Positions 52,120-60,348 are shown, counted from the first letter of the stretch. The stretch is 64,000 bases of DNA from JBGMEA01 sp963674555 (GCA_963674555.1 OY771429.1:1488001-1552000); one strand, 5' to 3'. Numbers and translations are program-made. Notes: a model not told the origin generated them from the sequence alone.

Positions 52120-53808
52120 ATGAACGATTATATCAAAAGTATTTATTTTATGCAGTATAAATCATTTAGTGAAGATCAGTTCCAAGAATTAAAAGATATA
52201 AAAAAAATAAATGTTATTATTGGGAAGAATAACACCGGAAAATCAAGCATAATTGATATTATTCATTATATACTAGATTTGAAAGAACACGGACAAAATG
52301 AAAATCGTTTAGGTGTGCTCGAACTTGGATTGAAACTCACTAGTCGAATTTTGGCATCATATAAAAATCAGCTTCCTTCGAATCCAAAAATAATTGATGA
52401 TGCAATTTTATATGATGAACTAAGAGTGCGTTTAAGATCAACAAGTGGGCTGATGAAACCAAATAGGGAACAGGAAGGCATAATTAAAAAAATTCATTTC
52501 GAGTATTACGATCAAATCGCAAACTCATATGTAGATAAAAGAAATAACAATGCATTTCGTCGTTTAAATGCTGAGAGAGATATTCAATCGGAACAGGAAG
52601 ATTCAAGTGAAGCGTTATATGCGGATGGACAAGGAGCAAGTAATTTAGTCAGAATGTTTCTTCTCATTGATGCATATCCCGAAGAATTAATTCAAGAAAA
52701 GTTGCTTAAGGGATTAAATAAAATAATGAAACCTGAAGCAAGTTATAAGGACATTAAAATTCAAAGGTTGGGCAATGATACACAAAACGCATATTATGAA
52801 ATCTTTTTAACTGAAGAGAATTTAGGTCGATTTGCCTTATCGCAATCGGGAAGCGGACTTAAGACAATCATATTGATATTACTAAATTTATTGATTATAC
52901 CAGAAACAGAGTTATATAAGAATAGAAAAATCGTTTATGCTTTTGAAGAAATAGAAAACAATTTACATCCTGCATTACAGAGAAGACTGTTTGATTATCT
53001 TTATAAATACGCGGATGAACATAATACATGTATTTTTTTAACGACTCATTCGCATGTAGCAATCAACACTTTTTTTGGAAAAGATGAAGCACAGATCTAT
53101 CATGTGATCAAAGAGAACAATGTTTCATCAGTAAAGCAAATCGATAATTATGTTGATAAAGTCGAAATTTTAAATGATTTGGATGTGCGTGCAAGCGATC
53201 TGTTTCAATCAAATGGCATCATATGGGTTGAGGGTCCCACAGATAGAATATATATCAAACGTTGGTTAGAGGTTTTTTGTAATAATCAATATGAAGAAGG
53301 TAAAGACTATCAGTTTTTATATTACGGCGGTAGACTCCTATCTCATTATGATGCGACCGGTGATGAAGACATGGAAAAAGAAACTGAAGATTTGATCAAT
53401 ATATTGACAACGAATCGTAATTCAGCGATCGTTATGGATAGTGATAAAGAGTATCAAGCTGATTCAATTAATGATACAAAAAAACGAATTGAAAAGAGAT
53501 TTAGTGACAATGGACAATTTTGTTGGCGGACAAAGGGTAGAGAAATAGAAAACTATCTTTCAAAAAAAGTACTTGAAGATTGCTTTGGTATAACGATCCG
53601 TAACGAATGTGAACAGTACGGAAAATACTCTGATTACATCAAGCATAGAAAGAAAGACATTGGTGATACTTTAATAAATAATAAAGTGCCATTTGCTAGA
53701 AAGGTATATCCATTTATTACGGAAGAGAATTCAAAAGATATTTTAGATTTAAAAGATAAAATCGGTAAACTCTATAGCGAAATAAAGAAGTGGAACGGAC
53801 AAGGATAA
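52120..53808 (+). CDS. OLD-family ATP-dependent endonuclease (AAA ATPase plus TOPRIM)
   Basis: 562 residues. The N-terminal ABC-type ATPase has Walker A VIIGKNNTGKSSIID (residues about 32-46), signature ALSQSGSGLKTIILILLNLL, Walker B VYAFEEIENNLHPALQRRLF and the H-loop FLTTHSHVAIN. From about 365 a TOPRIM domain follows: IWVEGPTDRIYIKRWLEVF, then IVMDSDKEYQ (metal-binding DxD). Such nucleases act in phage defence or repair. The partner helicase of Gabija is not present, so it would be a stand-alone OLD. Its base composition is clearly more AT-rich than neighbours, suggesting recent transfer. Confidence 0.9.
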   Translation: MNDYIKSIYFMQYKSFSEDQFQELKDIKKINVIIGKNNTGKSSIIDIIHYILDLKEHGQNENRLGVLELGLKLTSRILASYKNQLPSNPKIIDDAILYDELRVRLRSTSGLMKPNREQEGIIKKIHFEYYDQIANSYVDKRNNNAFRRLNAERDIQSEQEDSSEALYADGQGASNLVRMFLLIDAYPEELIQEKLLKGLNKIMKPEASYKDIKIQRLGNDTQNAYYEIFLTEENLGRFALSQSGSGLKTIILILLNLLIIPETELYKNRKIVYAFEEIENNLHPALQRRLFDYLYKYADEHNTCIFLTTHSHVAINTFFGKDEAQIYHVIKENNVSSVKQIDNYVDKVEILNDLDVRASDLFQSNGIIWVEGPTDRIYIKRWLEVFCNNQYEEGKDYQFLYYGGRLLSHYDATGDEDMEKETEDLINILTTNRNSAIVMDSDKEYQADSINDTKKRIEKRFSDNGQFCWRTKGREIENYLSKKVLEDCFGITIRNECEQYGKYSDYIKHRKKDIGDTLINNKVPFARKVYPFITEENSKDILDLKDKIGKLYSEIKKWNGQG

Positions 53809-53817
53809 AGCACTAAC

Positions 53818-53846
53818 ACCCGCCCAAATTGGCGGGTGCTTTTTTA
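53818..53846 (+). terminator. Intrinsic terminator of the OLD gene
   Basis: CACCCGCC, loop AAATT, GGCGGGTG, then CTTTTTT. Confidence 0.9.
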
Positions 53847-53849
53847 GTT

Positions 53850-54164
53850 ATTTTATTGAACGAACAAGATGTTTTAAGAGATTTTGAATTTGAAAATGAG
53901 AGTAAGTTTACAATTCAAAATTTGTATATTTTAACGGGAAGAAAAGAAGTGAGCCAAAAAGCGGCATCAATCTTGAATGAAAATGAAAAACCTTGAAAAA
54001 CCGCATAGGTAAGCGAAAAAAAGTTGTAAAACTTTTGTAAAAGTGCTTGCATTTTTTCTGAAACGGTAGTATTATTAACACAACTTAATACATTCAGTAT
54101 TTTGTTAAAAAGCAAAGAGATCCACGAGATCTCAAAAGAAATCTTATTAACGGAGGTAACAGAT
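53850..54164 (+). promoter_or_regulatory. Conserved leader and promoter of peptide locus 2
   Basis: Second copy of the conserved leader, in the gene-free stretch 53809-54164. It has the perfect dyad ATTTTGAATT/AATTCAAAAT, AAGAAAAGAAGTGA, AAAACCTTGAAAAACCGCAT, then TTGCAT (54047-54052), 17 bp, TATTAT (54070-54075). CGGAGGTAAC precedes the peptide start. Confidence 0.75.
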
Positions 54165-54257
54165 ATGTTTGCAATCAATCAAGCTTTTTGTTTTGTGCTG
54201 ACAGTCGCTTGCTTCGTAGGATTAGTACCGTTGGTCGTGTCTGCAAGAGCAGAATAG
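54165..54257 (+). CDS. Small membrane peptide, locus 2 (30 aa)
   Basis: 30 residues, one hydrophobic helix (QAFCFVLTVACFVGLVPLVV) with a short tail SARAE. It keeps the LVP element at the end of the helix but lacks the LIY tail of locus 1. Two cysteines lie within the helix. It is preceded by the same leader and GGAGG site and followed by ATTACCACA at 54322-54330. The shared leader and position make it a divergent member of the same gene family. Confidence 0.65.
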   Translation: MFAINQAFCFVLTVACFVGLVPLVVSARAE

Positions 54258-54372
54258 ACGACGATAATATATACGAGCATAAGACGATAAACAAACAAAT
54301 TCGATTCAAGAACCGGACTTTATTACCACAAGACTAAAGTTCAGTAAGTATGGATCATATGTACCTTAAGGG

Positions 54373-54408
54373 ACGCCCGCAACCTACCATTGCGGACGTT
54401 TTTTATTT
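54373..54408 (+). terminator. Intrinsic terminator of peptide locus 2
   Basis: CCGCAA, loop, TTGCGG, then ACGTTTTTT. It is nearly the same sequence as the terminator of locus 3. Confidence 0.82.
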
Positions 54409-54439
54409 GTTCGGGGAAGAGGGGGAGTGGGTATGATGT

Positions 54440-55070
54440 TTGTTCAGTCGCATTTAAATCAGCTCACTCTTTCAGTAGTGTAGTCGCGCCGCATTGGCGG
54501 CAGTGATTATTAATCAAATTTTGCACACTCGTAATAACTTTGTATCTATCTTAAAGATTTTTAAACGCTCCGCAGTCGGCGGAAGCGGATTTCTTTTTTA
54601 TAAAAAGAAACAAAAACCCACGCTGTATAAACCTCACTGCATGTTAGCTGAAAAGTTCTGACAAATCGGCTCGGGCATATCAATCGCCCGACTTTGTCGG
54701 ACAGATATCGCCGAGCTCGATTTATACCAGAAACATTTCAGAACACGCAACGCTCGGCTTATAATGCGTGTTGCTCCGCTACCTTGCATAACCCACTCAT
54801 TGACCCAAGATTGTATCTTATAGGGGTGGGGGTGACATTCTATGAGGGATTATCCGTGTAAAGTTTTTGCCACGCTTTGCGGGAAGCGAACACATCCGAC
54901 GAGCGTAAGCGAGGAGCACTATTCGCCCCGCACGAATGTAGCGAAGCGGAATGAGTTCCCTTAATTTTAGGATTTCTGCCGCCAATGCGGCGCGATGTAA
55001 ACACTCAAAATACTGAACTGACTTTATTACGACTGTACTAAAGTTGGTGCCGCAAACGCGGCGTGACATA
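54440..55070. repeat. Composite hairpin repeat, copy D (Y forward, X remnant, Z)
   Basis: Within the gene-free stretch 54258-55444. GCCGCATTGGCGGC, TCCGCAGTCGGCGGA and TTTCTTTTT/AAAAAGAAA hairpins lead into Y at 54620-54772. Only about 35 bp of reversed X remain (54831-54865). The Z segment follows at 54880-54965, then TGCCGCCAATGCGGC and CCGCAAACGCGG hairpins. It appears to be a deleted version of the copy B layout. Confidence 0.8.
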
Positions 55071-55149
55071 AATATTCAAATTATGTATCTGTTTTTGAGC
55101 GAAAGCGGCGCGTGAAATTTATATGATCACATTTCAAACAGTGAGAGAT

Positions 55150-55444
55150 TTTTCACTATTTTATTGAACGGAGAACGATGATTTCTTAAAATTTGAATTT
55201 GAAAACGACAGTACGAATACAATTCAAAATTTGTATATTTTTTAGGGAAAAAAAGAAGTGAGACAAAGATCGGCTCAAAAATTGAATGAAATCTCAAAAC
55301 CTTAAAAAACCGCATAAATAAGCCAAAAAAAGTGCATTTATTTTGCAAAAAGTACTTGATTTTTTTGACAAAAAGGCGTATTATATAGGCAAGAAGAGAC
55401 ATTCAATATTGACAGAAAAAATAGTTAAGCGGAGGTATCAAACC
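55150..55444 (+). promoter_or_regulatory. Conserved leader and promoter of peptide locus 3
   Basis: Third copy of the leader: TTGAATT/AATTCAA dyad, AAAAGAAGTGAGAC, AAAACCTTAAAAAACCGCAT, then TTGATT (55356-55361), 17 bp, TATTAT (55379-55384), and GCGGAGG before the peptide start. Confidence 0.75.
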
Positions 55445-55564
55445 ATGACAACAACATTTTTAGTAGTAATCGCATTGGCAGTTGTAACAGTGATCGGAAC
55501 GGTCGTAGCAACAGTCGCAGCAATCAACAACGATAACGTAAACGCAGATTTCTATAATCTGTAA
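55445..55564 (+). CDS. Small membrane peptide, locus 3 copy 1 (39 aa)
   Basis: 39 residues. The helix FLVVIALAVVTVIGTVVATV is followed by a polar acidic tail AAINNDNVNADFYNL. The frame is open upstream to 55343, but the leader promoter and the GGAGG site at 55431 place the start here. It has the same design as locus 1, but the LVPV element is lost. ATTGCCACA follows at 55605-55613. Confidence 0.65.
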   Translation: MTTTFLVVIALAVVTVIGTVVATVAAINNDNVNADFYNL

Positions 55565-55676
55565 TTGACATCCCAGAACAGAACATAAAACAGACTGACC
55601 ATTTATTGCCACACAATCGATCTTCAGTCTCGAAATGAAACTCGATTTAAAATGATAAAAACGGAGGTTTGATGAA

Positions 55677-55790
55677 ATGTTAGCAGGATTTTTCTACTAT
55701 GTATTAGCAATAGCCGTATTGGCAGCATTGATCCCGGTCGTTAAAGGAACGACGGAATTGATCTACACAGACGACAACGCAACAGCTTAA
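55677..55790 (+). CDS. Small membrane peptide, locus 3 copy 2 (37 aa)
   Basis: 37 residues: helix GFFYYVLAIAVLAALIPVV, then KGTTELIYTDDNATA. The element AAL-I/V-PV-x-K-x-T-x-ELIY is shared with the locus 1 peptides, which ties the loci into one family. GGAGG lies nine bases upstream. ATTGCCACA follows at 55817-55825 and the terminator at 55851. Confidence 0.72.
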   Translation: MLAGFFYYVLAIAVLAALIPVVKGTTELIYTDDNATA

Positions 55791-55850
55791 TACAGACAAA
55801 TATACCCCGAACTTTTATTGCCACAATAAGAGCTCAATTACCGAAAAAAA

Positions 55851-55887
55851 CGCCCGCAACCCAATCGATGCGGACGCTTTTTTTATT
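55851..55887 (+). terminator. Intrinsic terminator of peptide locus 3
   Basis: CCGCA, loop, TGCGG inside CGCCCGC...GCGGACG, followed by CTTTTTTT. Confidence 0.8.
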
Positions 55888-55929
55888 TGGGATTCGTGTT
55901 GGGTTGGGGGCAGCAATTAGCTTGTGGGT

Positions 55930-56328
55930 ATGCACAGTCGTAATGAAGTCAGCTGTTTTTTAAAATCAATGAACGCGCCGCATTGGCGGCAGGAATTATT
56001 AATTAACTTTTGCACACTCGTAATAACTTTATATCTATCTTAAAGATTTTTAAACGCTCCGCAGTCGGCGGAAACGGATTTCTTTTTTATAAAAGAAACA
56101 AAAACTTAACGCTGATAATCCCTCATAGAATGTTACCCTCGTGATTCTGACAAACGGAACAATGACATATAATGGGTTGCATTCCGTGAACTTTCGATCA
56201 TGCCTAATATGCCTTGTTCCGTTTATACCATAATCTCTCGGAACATTCTAAATGAGGTACTTATCACGCTTGAAGCCGCCCCCACCTGTGAAAGATGCGA
56301 GGTCGGGTCAAGGTGAATGCTTCGCATT
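55930..56328. repeat. Composite hairpin repeat, copy E (X only, forward)
   Basis: In the gene-free stretch 55791-56523. GCCGCATTGGCGGC, TCCGCAGTCGGCGGA and the small AT hairpin lead into X at 56109-56271 with arm CGGAACAA/TTGTTCCG. AATGCTTCGCATT ends it (56315-56328). No Y unit. The rest of the stretch, 56340-56523, is leader of the next gene with a TATAAT at about 56456. Confidence 0.82.
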
Positions 56329-56523
56329 TTGATTTGAATGTGTGTTGTTTCGAGGTTGACCAGACCTAGTTTTAATTCAGATGTGGCGCGTTTACTTTTC
56401 GATTTGAAATGAAAACAGAGCTAATAGATTTTTATGCAAAATTGCTGTGTATTATGATATAATGCAGATAATAACTATTCGGAGCGTTCGGCGAGGGTCG
56501 GACTTGATTTGGGGGACGGACAA

Positions 56524-57156
56524 ATGAATTTTTCAAGAGAAGAGCTGAAACTTTTTGTAAATAGCGGTAAAGAGCAAATTGAAAAAGTGAATAAGGCTTT
56601 TTTTATTGTCGTTTTATGGTTGATCGTGATCATCTGCTTCTGGACAAAAACATTTACACTCTTCGCTACGATCGTGTTTTTCGGATTATCTCTTGTATCG
56701 ACTGTAACCTATATTCTGTGCTTACGAACGAAACGTTATGAACATTTACAGTTATCCTTTTTCGCAATGAATGCATCACTCTCTCTTCTCTTCTTTTGGG
56801 GCGCTTATCATGCTACGTCTTCAATTCGTAAACATGATCTTGTGGTGTTTATTTTTTTCTTTTTAGGCTATTTGCTTAGTATCGGTTTTTGGTTGTTATA
56901 CATGAAACGCCTCATTAGGAAAGGTAAATTTGCGCAGGAACAAAAAAAGAAAGCCAGTATGATCGGTCCATTAATAGGGAGCATTGGTGGGGTATTGTTT
57001 GCGCAGCACATAGTCCGTTTCCTTGGTGATCGTGGAGTACACATGGTTTTAGCCGGAACATTATTGCTTCTGTCCTTTATTTGGAGCATGGGATATATTC
57101 CCGGTGTTAAATATTATTTGATCAAAAAATACGGATTTGATGAAGATGAGGCGTAA
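56524..57156 (+). CDS. Multi-pass membrane protein of unknown function
   Basis: 210 residues from the ATG at 56524, with GGGGGACGG upstream; a TTG at 56509 is possible. Two pairs of membrane helices (about 20-60, 80-100, 105-130) and two more near 150-195. The only polar parts are the N-terminal NFSREELKLFVNSGKEQIEKVNKAF and the loop MKRLIRKGKFAQEQKKKASM. No domain recognised. It is followed at once by a small anchored protein gene (4-bp gap), so the two likely act together. Confidence 0.7.
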   Translation: MNFSREELKLFVNSGKEQIEKVNKAFFIVVLWLIVIICFWTKTFTLFATIVFFGLSLVSTVTYILCLRTKRYEHLQLSFFAMNASLSLLFFWGAYHATSSIRKHDLVVFIFFFLGYLLSIGFWLLYMKRLIRKGKFAQEQKKKASMIGPLIGSIGGVLFAQHIVRFLGDRGVHMVLAGTLLLLSFIWSMGYIPGVKYYLIKKYGFDEDEA

Positions 57157-57160
57157 AGTG

Positions 57161-57709
57161 ATGAAGAAGTATAAGACGCTAAGTATTATCGTCGTTGTAT
57201 TTCTATTGATCTCGATCATATTTATTTGGCAATTGACATTGAGAAGTACAGTAAAGGAGTTCCTTTCAACATACTACACAGTTTCGCACAGTAGTGAAAA
57301 TAATCTGTTTGAAGAGTTTGACGGACGATTGAAGAAATTGGACTTTTCGGGTGATGCTGTGAGCGAAGCGGAACTTGATGAGATCGCAACAACCATCATA
57401 CATGATGTGTTTGATCCTGTATATAGATCGTATTTCACTGAAGACAGTTACATACCATCCCTATTAATGCGGATCGATATGTACTCGTATATCGAGGATA
57501 TTCAAATTATATGTAATCAGGTAAAGATCGGTTTCAACGATGACGAGCCGTATCGGTCTTACAAATATTATTATACAGTCAATGTGTCTCTATTAAAAAA
57601 TGATCAAATCTATGAAACGAAAGACGTAAAAGGATACTTTAATGTAAAGTGGGACTCTTTTAAATGGAAGATCACGGCGGTCGAATTGCGCGGTGTGGAT
57701 TGGCCGTAG
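57161..57709 (+). CDS. Membrane-anchored protein of unknown function
   Basis: 182 residues from the ATG at 57161 (GAGG ten bases upstream); the frame also allows starts at 57137. One N-terminal helix (TLSIIVVVFLLISIIFIWQL) is followed by an external domain of mixed alpha/beta with repeated Asp/Tyr, ending KWDSFKWKITAVELRGVDWP. It overlaps or abuts the preceding membrane protein gene, suggesting co-translation. No family recognised. Confidence 0.7.
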   Translation: MKKYKTLSIIVVVFLLISIIFIWQLTLRSTVKEFLSTYYTVSHSSENNLFEEFDGRLKKLDFSGDAVSEAELDEIATTIIHDVFDPVYRSYFTEDSYIPSLLMRIDMYSYIEDIQIICNQVKIGFNDDEPYRSYKYYYTVNVSLLKNDQIYETKDVKGYFNVKWDSFKWKITAVELRGVDWP

Positions 57710-57769
57710 GGGTTGTCAAGAAGAGAGATAAGACAAGTTATTTAATGTTGTAGCACGAGGAATACTAAA

Positions 57770-58290
57770 ATGGACAATAAGACTACAAATTTAAAACATT
57801 CGGATTTTTTGTGACCCTAGGAATATGGTTGATTATAATTAGTTGTTACGTAATGTTGATATGGTTATATTCTATTGGCCTGAGTACAGAGGGATTTATC
57901 ATTCAAGTGATTGGGGTTTTAGCTCTTCTCGCTCCGCCAACATTCCTTTTGACATTTGGGGCTAATAGAGTCTTTTTGACAATGATTATCAATTCAGAGG
58001 GTGTTCGTTTAAAAGGTCTTACAAAAGTAATAAAGACACTAAATTGGGATGAAATAAAAGAAATAGGATTAACAGCGAATCCATATTTCGGACATAGAAA
58101 TATTTGTTTCTATTTTTCTAAAAACGTTCTAAACGATCAAGAAATACTCGGCATGTTCAAAAAAAATAGTAATGATATAGTTATACAAAGATACAATAAA
58201 AATGTACATGCCGCAATTAGGCATTTTTACAAAGGTGAGATCAAAAGAGAAGAATATATTCCTTTGATAAATAAACTAATTATAAAATAA
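57770..58290 (+). pseudogene. PH-like two-helix membrane protein, frameshifted at T6 run
   Basis: An ATG at 57770 behind CACGAGGAAT starts a frame that stops after 14 codons. One extra T in the six-T run at about 57803-57808 would join it to the open frame 57811-58290 (159 residues, starting VTLGIWLIIISCYVM). The product would have two membrane helices and a cytoplasmic domain (INSEGVRLKGLTKVIKTLNWDEIKEIGL) related to the gene at 58863. It is a frameshift, a phase-variable gene, or a sequencing error; a GTG start at 57811 is the alternative but has no ribosome binding site. Confidence 0.6.
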
Positions 58291-58334
58291 TATAGGTGTT
58301 AATAAATTGTTATTAACAAAATCGGAGTAATCAA

Positions 58335-58802
58335 ATGGCGATTTGGCAAGTAGATTGTTTGATCATACCGGAAGAAAGAAGCACAGCATATGACCCGAAC
58401 GATGAAGACACTTTGTTTTCATGGGCGCATCTGGCGTTTACCGAAGCTATGATCGATCAGATCAGAGCGATATTGCCCGAAGAAAAAAGCTGGACAGAAG
58501 AAATTAAACAATTCGGTAATCTTGACGAGACTTGTATTAAGTTGATCTATACTGATGATCAACTTGTAGAAATCGGTTGCCGTATCGATTTGAGGAATTT
58601 AAAGAAAGAGATCGTTAATGACTTGATCGAACTGATCAATTGCTTCAATGCCGAGCTGTTTTACAACCATCGTATTTATCGGGCGGAAGAAGCACAACTA
58701 ATTGATTTATTGCGAGGTTCGGACGCTTATAGGTTCTGCAAAGATCCAATCGAATTTTTTGAAGACTTGTGGTTGAAGTCTGACAAGTTGGGTGGGGTAT
58801 GA
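58335..58802 (+). CDS. Soluble hypothetical protein, possible immunity-type
   Basis: 155 residues, acidic, no membrane segment. It starts MAIWQVDCLIIPEER and contains WAHLAFTEAMIDQIRAILPEEKSW, KLIYTDDQLVEIGCRIDLRN and FEDLWLKSDKLGGV. The compact acidic alpha/beta character recalls immunity proteins of polymorphic toxin systems, but no family can be named and no toxin is visible. A CGGAGTAA site precedes the ATG. It lies between two related PH-like membrane protein genes. Confidence 0.6.
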   Translation: MAIWQVDCLIIPEERSTAYDPNDEDTLFSWAHLAFTEAMIDQIRAILPEEKSWTEEIKQFGNLDETCIKLIYTDDQLVEIGCRIDLRNLKKEIVNDLIELINCFNAELFYNHRIYRAEEAQLIDLLRGSDAYRFCKDPIEFFEDLWLKSDKLGGV

Positions 58803-58862
58803 AAGTGTGCATTCATTTAAATGTTATTGAACGATATTTCAGACAAGGGGTTGAACAGAGTT

Positions 58863-59387
58863 ATGAAAATGAAGTTTTTCTCATACGGGATAGTAGGGGT
58901 GGTAGCAGGTATCCTATCATTACTATTGCCTTTTGTTGCAGGAGCAATGGTGTTTTGGGTATGGACTGAAGAACACAAATTATGGATACTTGCATTGGTG
59001 ATATTTTTTATCGGTTTGGGGATCAAGAACATAATTACAGAATTGCATAAGCCGCCATTCACGATTATTGAAATCGATGATGAAGAAATCACGGCACGCG
59101 GACTATTCAAAGTTTTTCGTAGTATTAAATCCGATGATATAGTTGAAATAGGGATAGGAAAAAGTCCGTATTACATTTATAAGAGATATCGTATTTATTT
59201 CTCATCTTATTCGTTACCAGAGAAAGATCGAAATCAAATGCAAGAGAATTTATCAAATGACGAGAAAGTAATTATGATCAAATACAGAAAGGACATATTT
59301 GATCAATTACAAAAGGAATATCCAAATAAAATAGTCCATTCTGAATTGGCTAATAAAATTGAAAAGACATTCTTTATTCTGCGATGA
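58863..59387 (+). CDS. PH-like two-helix membrane protein
   Basis: 174 residues from the ATG at 58863; the ATG at 58821 lacks a ribosome binding site, and neither start is certain. Two N-terminal helices (FSYGIVGVVAGILSLLLPFV; LWILALVIFFIGLGIKNII) are followed by a cytoplasmic domain (IEIDDEEITARGLFKVFRSIKSDDIVEIGIGKSPYY) and a tail with MIKYRKDIFDQLQKEYP. It resembles YcxB/PH-type membrane proteins and is a homologue of the frameshifted gene at 57770. Function unknown. Confidence 0.7.
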   Translation: MKMKFFSYGIVGVVAGILSLLLPFVAGAMVFWVWTEEHKLWILALVIFFIGLGIKNIITELHKPPFTIIEIDDEEITARGLFKVFRSIKSDDIVEIGIGKSPYYIYKRYRIYFSSYSLPEKDRNQMQENLSNDEKVIMIKYRKDIFDQLQKEYPNKIVHSELANKIEKTFFILR

Positions 59388-59440
59388 AACGGTGTAAATC
59401 TTTGAAGTTGAACAATTTAAAGCCTATGATCAAATAATAA

Positions 59441-59466
59441 GACCCGCTCGTTTGAGCGGGTCTTTT
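59441..59466. terminator. Bidirectional intrinsic terminator
   Basis: GACCCGCTC, loop GTTT, GAGCGGGTC, then TTTT rightward and TTATTATTT leftward. It is shared by the PH-like gene and the leftward transporter gene. Confidence 0.85.
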
Positions 59467-59510
59467 GTGAACTAAGGACGAACTGCATTCGGTCCTTGGG
59501 ACGGAGATAG

Positions 59511-59999
59511 CTATTTAAGCGCGGTGCGCAAAGGCTTTTGCAATGCGTACGCAAGGATAACAGCGATGAGTACGTTTGCCGCCGAAGCAAGCGCAAGCGG
59601 CATAAAGTACGCAAGCGCGACTGCCATGCCGAACCCCGGCCAAAAGATCAGGATAACGGGTGCGAGTACTGCGTTTAAGACAAATGCAACGATCGCTACG
59701 ACCCAAAGTTTGACATTGCGTTTTTTCGCGAGATAACCCGCGATGTAACAAATGATCGCCATTTCGATCGCGATAGCGATATGAAGCGGTAAAGTAAGCG
59801 CGAAACCCGCAAGCCCCGCAGACAACAAATGTCCGACTGCGCCGACGACCGCTCCCGCAACGGGACCGAGCAGCATAGCCGCTAAGAATGCAGGCATCGA
59901 ATCGAAAGCGATCGAGCCCATGATCTTGATGTTTGCTCCGACTGCCGAAAGCGCGATGAAAAGCGCAAGCAGTACGAGATTGAGTGTGGATCTTTTCAT
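59511..59999 (-). CDS. ECF transporter S component, cobalamin-type
   Basis: 162 residues with about six membrane helices (LNLVLLALFIALSAVGANI, FLAAMLLGPVAGAVVGAVGHL, VVAIVAFVLNAVLAPVILIF, LASAANVLIAVILAYAL). It is a substrate-binding S component of an energy-coupling factor importer and resembles CbrT-like and related members. A cobalamin riboswitch just upstream shows that the substrate is B12 or a precursor. The ATPase and T components are not adjacent and must be shared. AGGAGGAA... precedes the ATG (GGAGGAATCACT). B12 supply would serve the corrinoid protein AcsCD. Confidence 0.9.
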   Translation of the reverse strand: MKRSTLNLVLLALFIALSAVGANIKIMGSIAFDSMPAFLAAMLLGPVAGAVVGAVGHLLSAGLAGFALTLPLHIAIAIEMAIICYIAGYLAKKRNVKLWVVAIVAFVLNAVLAPVILIFWPGFGMAVALAYFMPLALASAANVLIAVILAYALQKPLRTALK

Positions 60000-60058
60000 A
60001 GTGATTCCTCCGTAAAATATGACCGTGCAAGATGCGTTGCGTCAGTCTGTTTTTTGCG

Positions 60059-60102
60059 AAAAATAAAAGCCCGAGAATACCGCTTTTGCAGTATCCGCAG
60101 AC
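60059..60102 (-). terminator. Expression platform terminator of the cobalamin riboswitch
   Basis: Read leftward: GGATACT...AGCGGTATTC pair, then TCGGGCTTTTATTTTT. It lies between the aptamer and the ribosome binding site, as expected for transcriptional control. Confidence 0.5.
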
Positions 60103-60129
60103 TTTGCCTTCATCCACACATCGCTTCCT

Positions 60130-60300
60130 TATAAGGCAGGTCTTCCGGCTTACGGGTCATTGTCCGTCTTCGCCTTCCCGAAACTTCAGTTTCAGTGGCA
60201 TAATGAAGACTTCCTCTCCGCTTACGGTGACGGGTTCGCCGAGGAATTGCACCTCTGTTCCCTATTCTCCGATCATTTTTTCAAATTTCGGCACCTGATA
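60130..60300 (-). promoter_or_regulatory. Cobalamin riboswitch
   Basis: Read leftward the sequence contains the canonical elements: GGTGCAATTCC, CCCGTCACCGT, GCCACTG, then GAAGGCGAAGACG and TGACCCGTAAGCCGGAAGAC. GCCACTG is the B12 box core, and the ends pair (CAGGTGCC / GGCAGG-side). Cobalamin or adenosylcobalamin binding would turn off the ECF S component. Confidence 0.93.
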
Positions 60301-60319
60301 AGTTGCATTTTCGAAACTT

Positions 60320-60348
60320 ATTATAAGGGCATTTTGAATGCTTGTCAA
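60320..60348 (-). promoter_or_regulatory. Consensus promoter of the riboswitch transcript
   Basis: Read leftward: TTGACA (60348-60343), exactly 17 bp, TATAAT (60325-60320). Perfect sigma-A consensus, immediately ahead of the riboswitch. Confidence 0.9.

Noticed and set aside
52120..53808. Gabija defence system
   Set aside because: Only a GajA/OLD-like nuclease is present. No GajB helicase follows; a terminator and a peptide locus come next.
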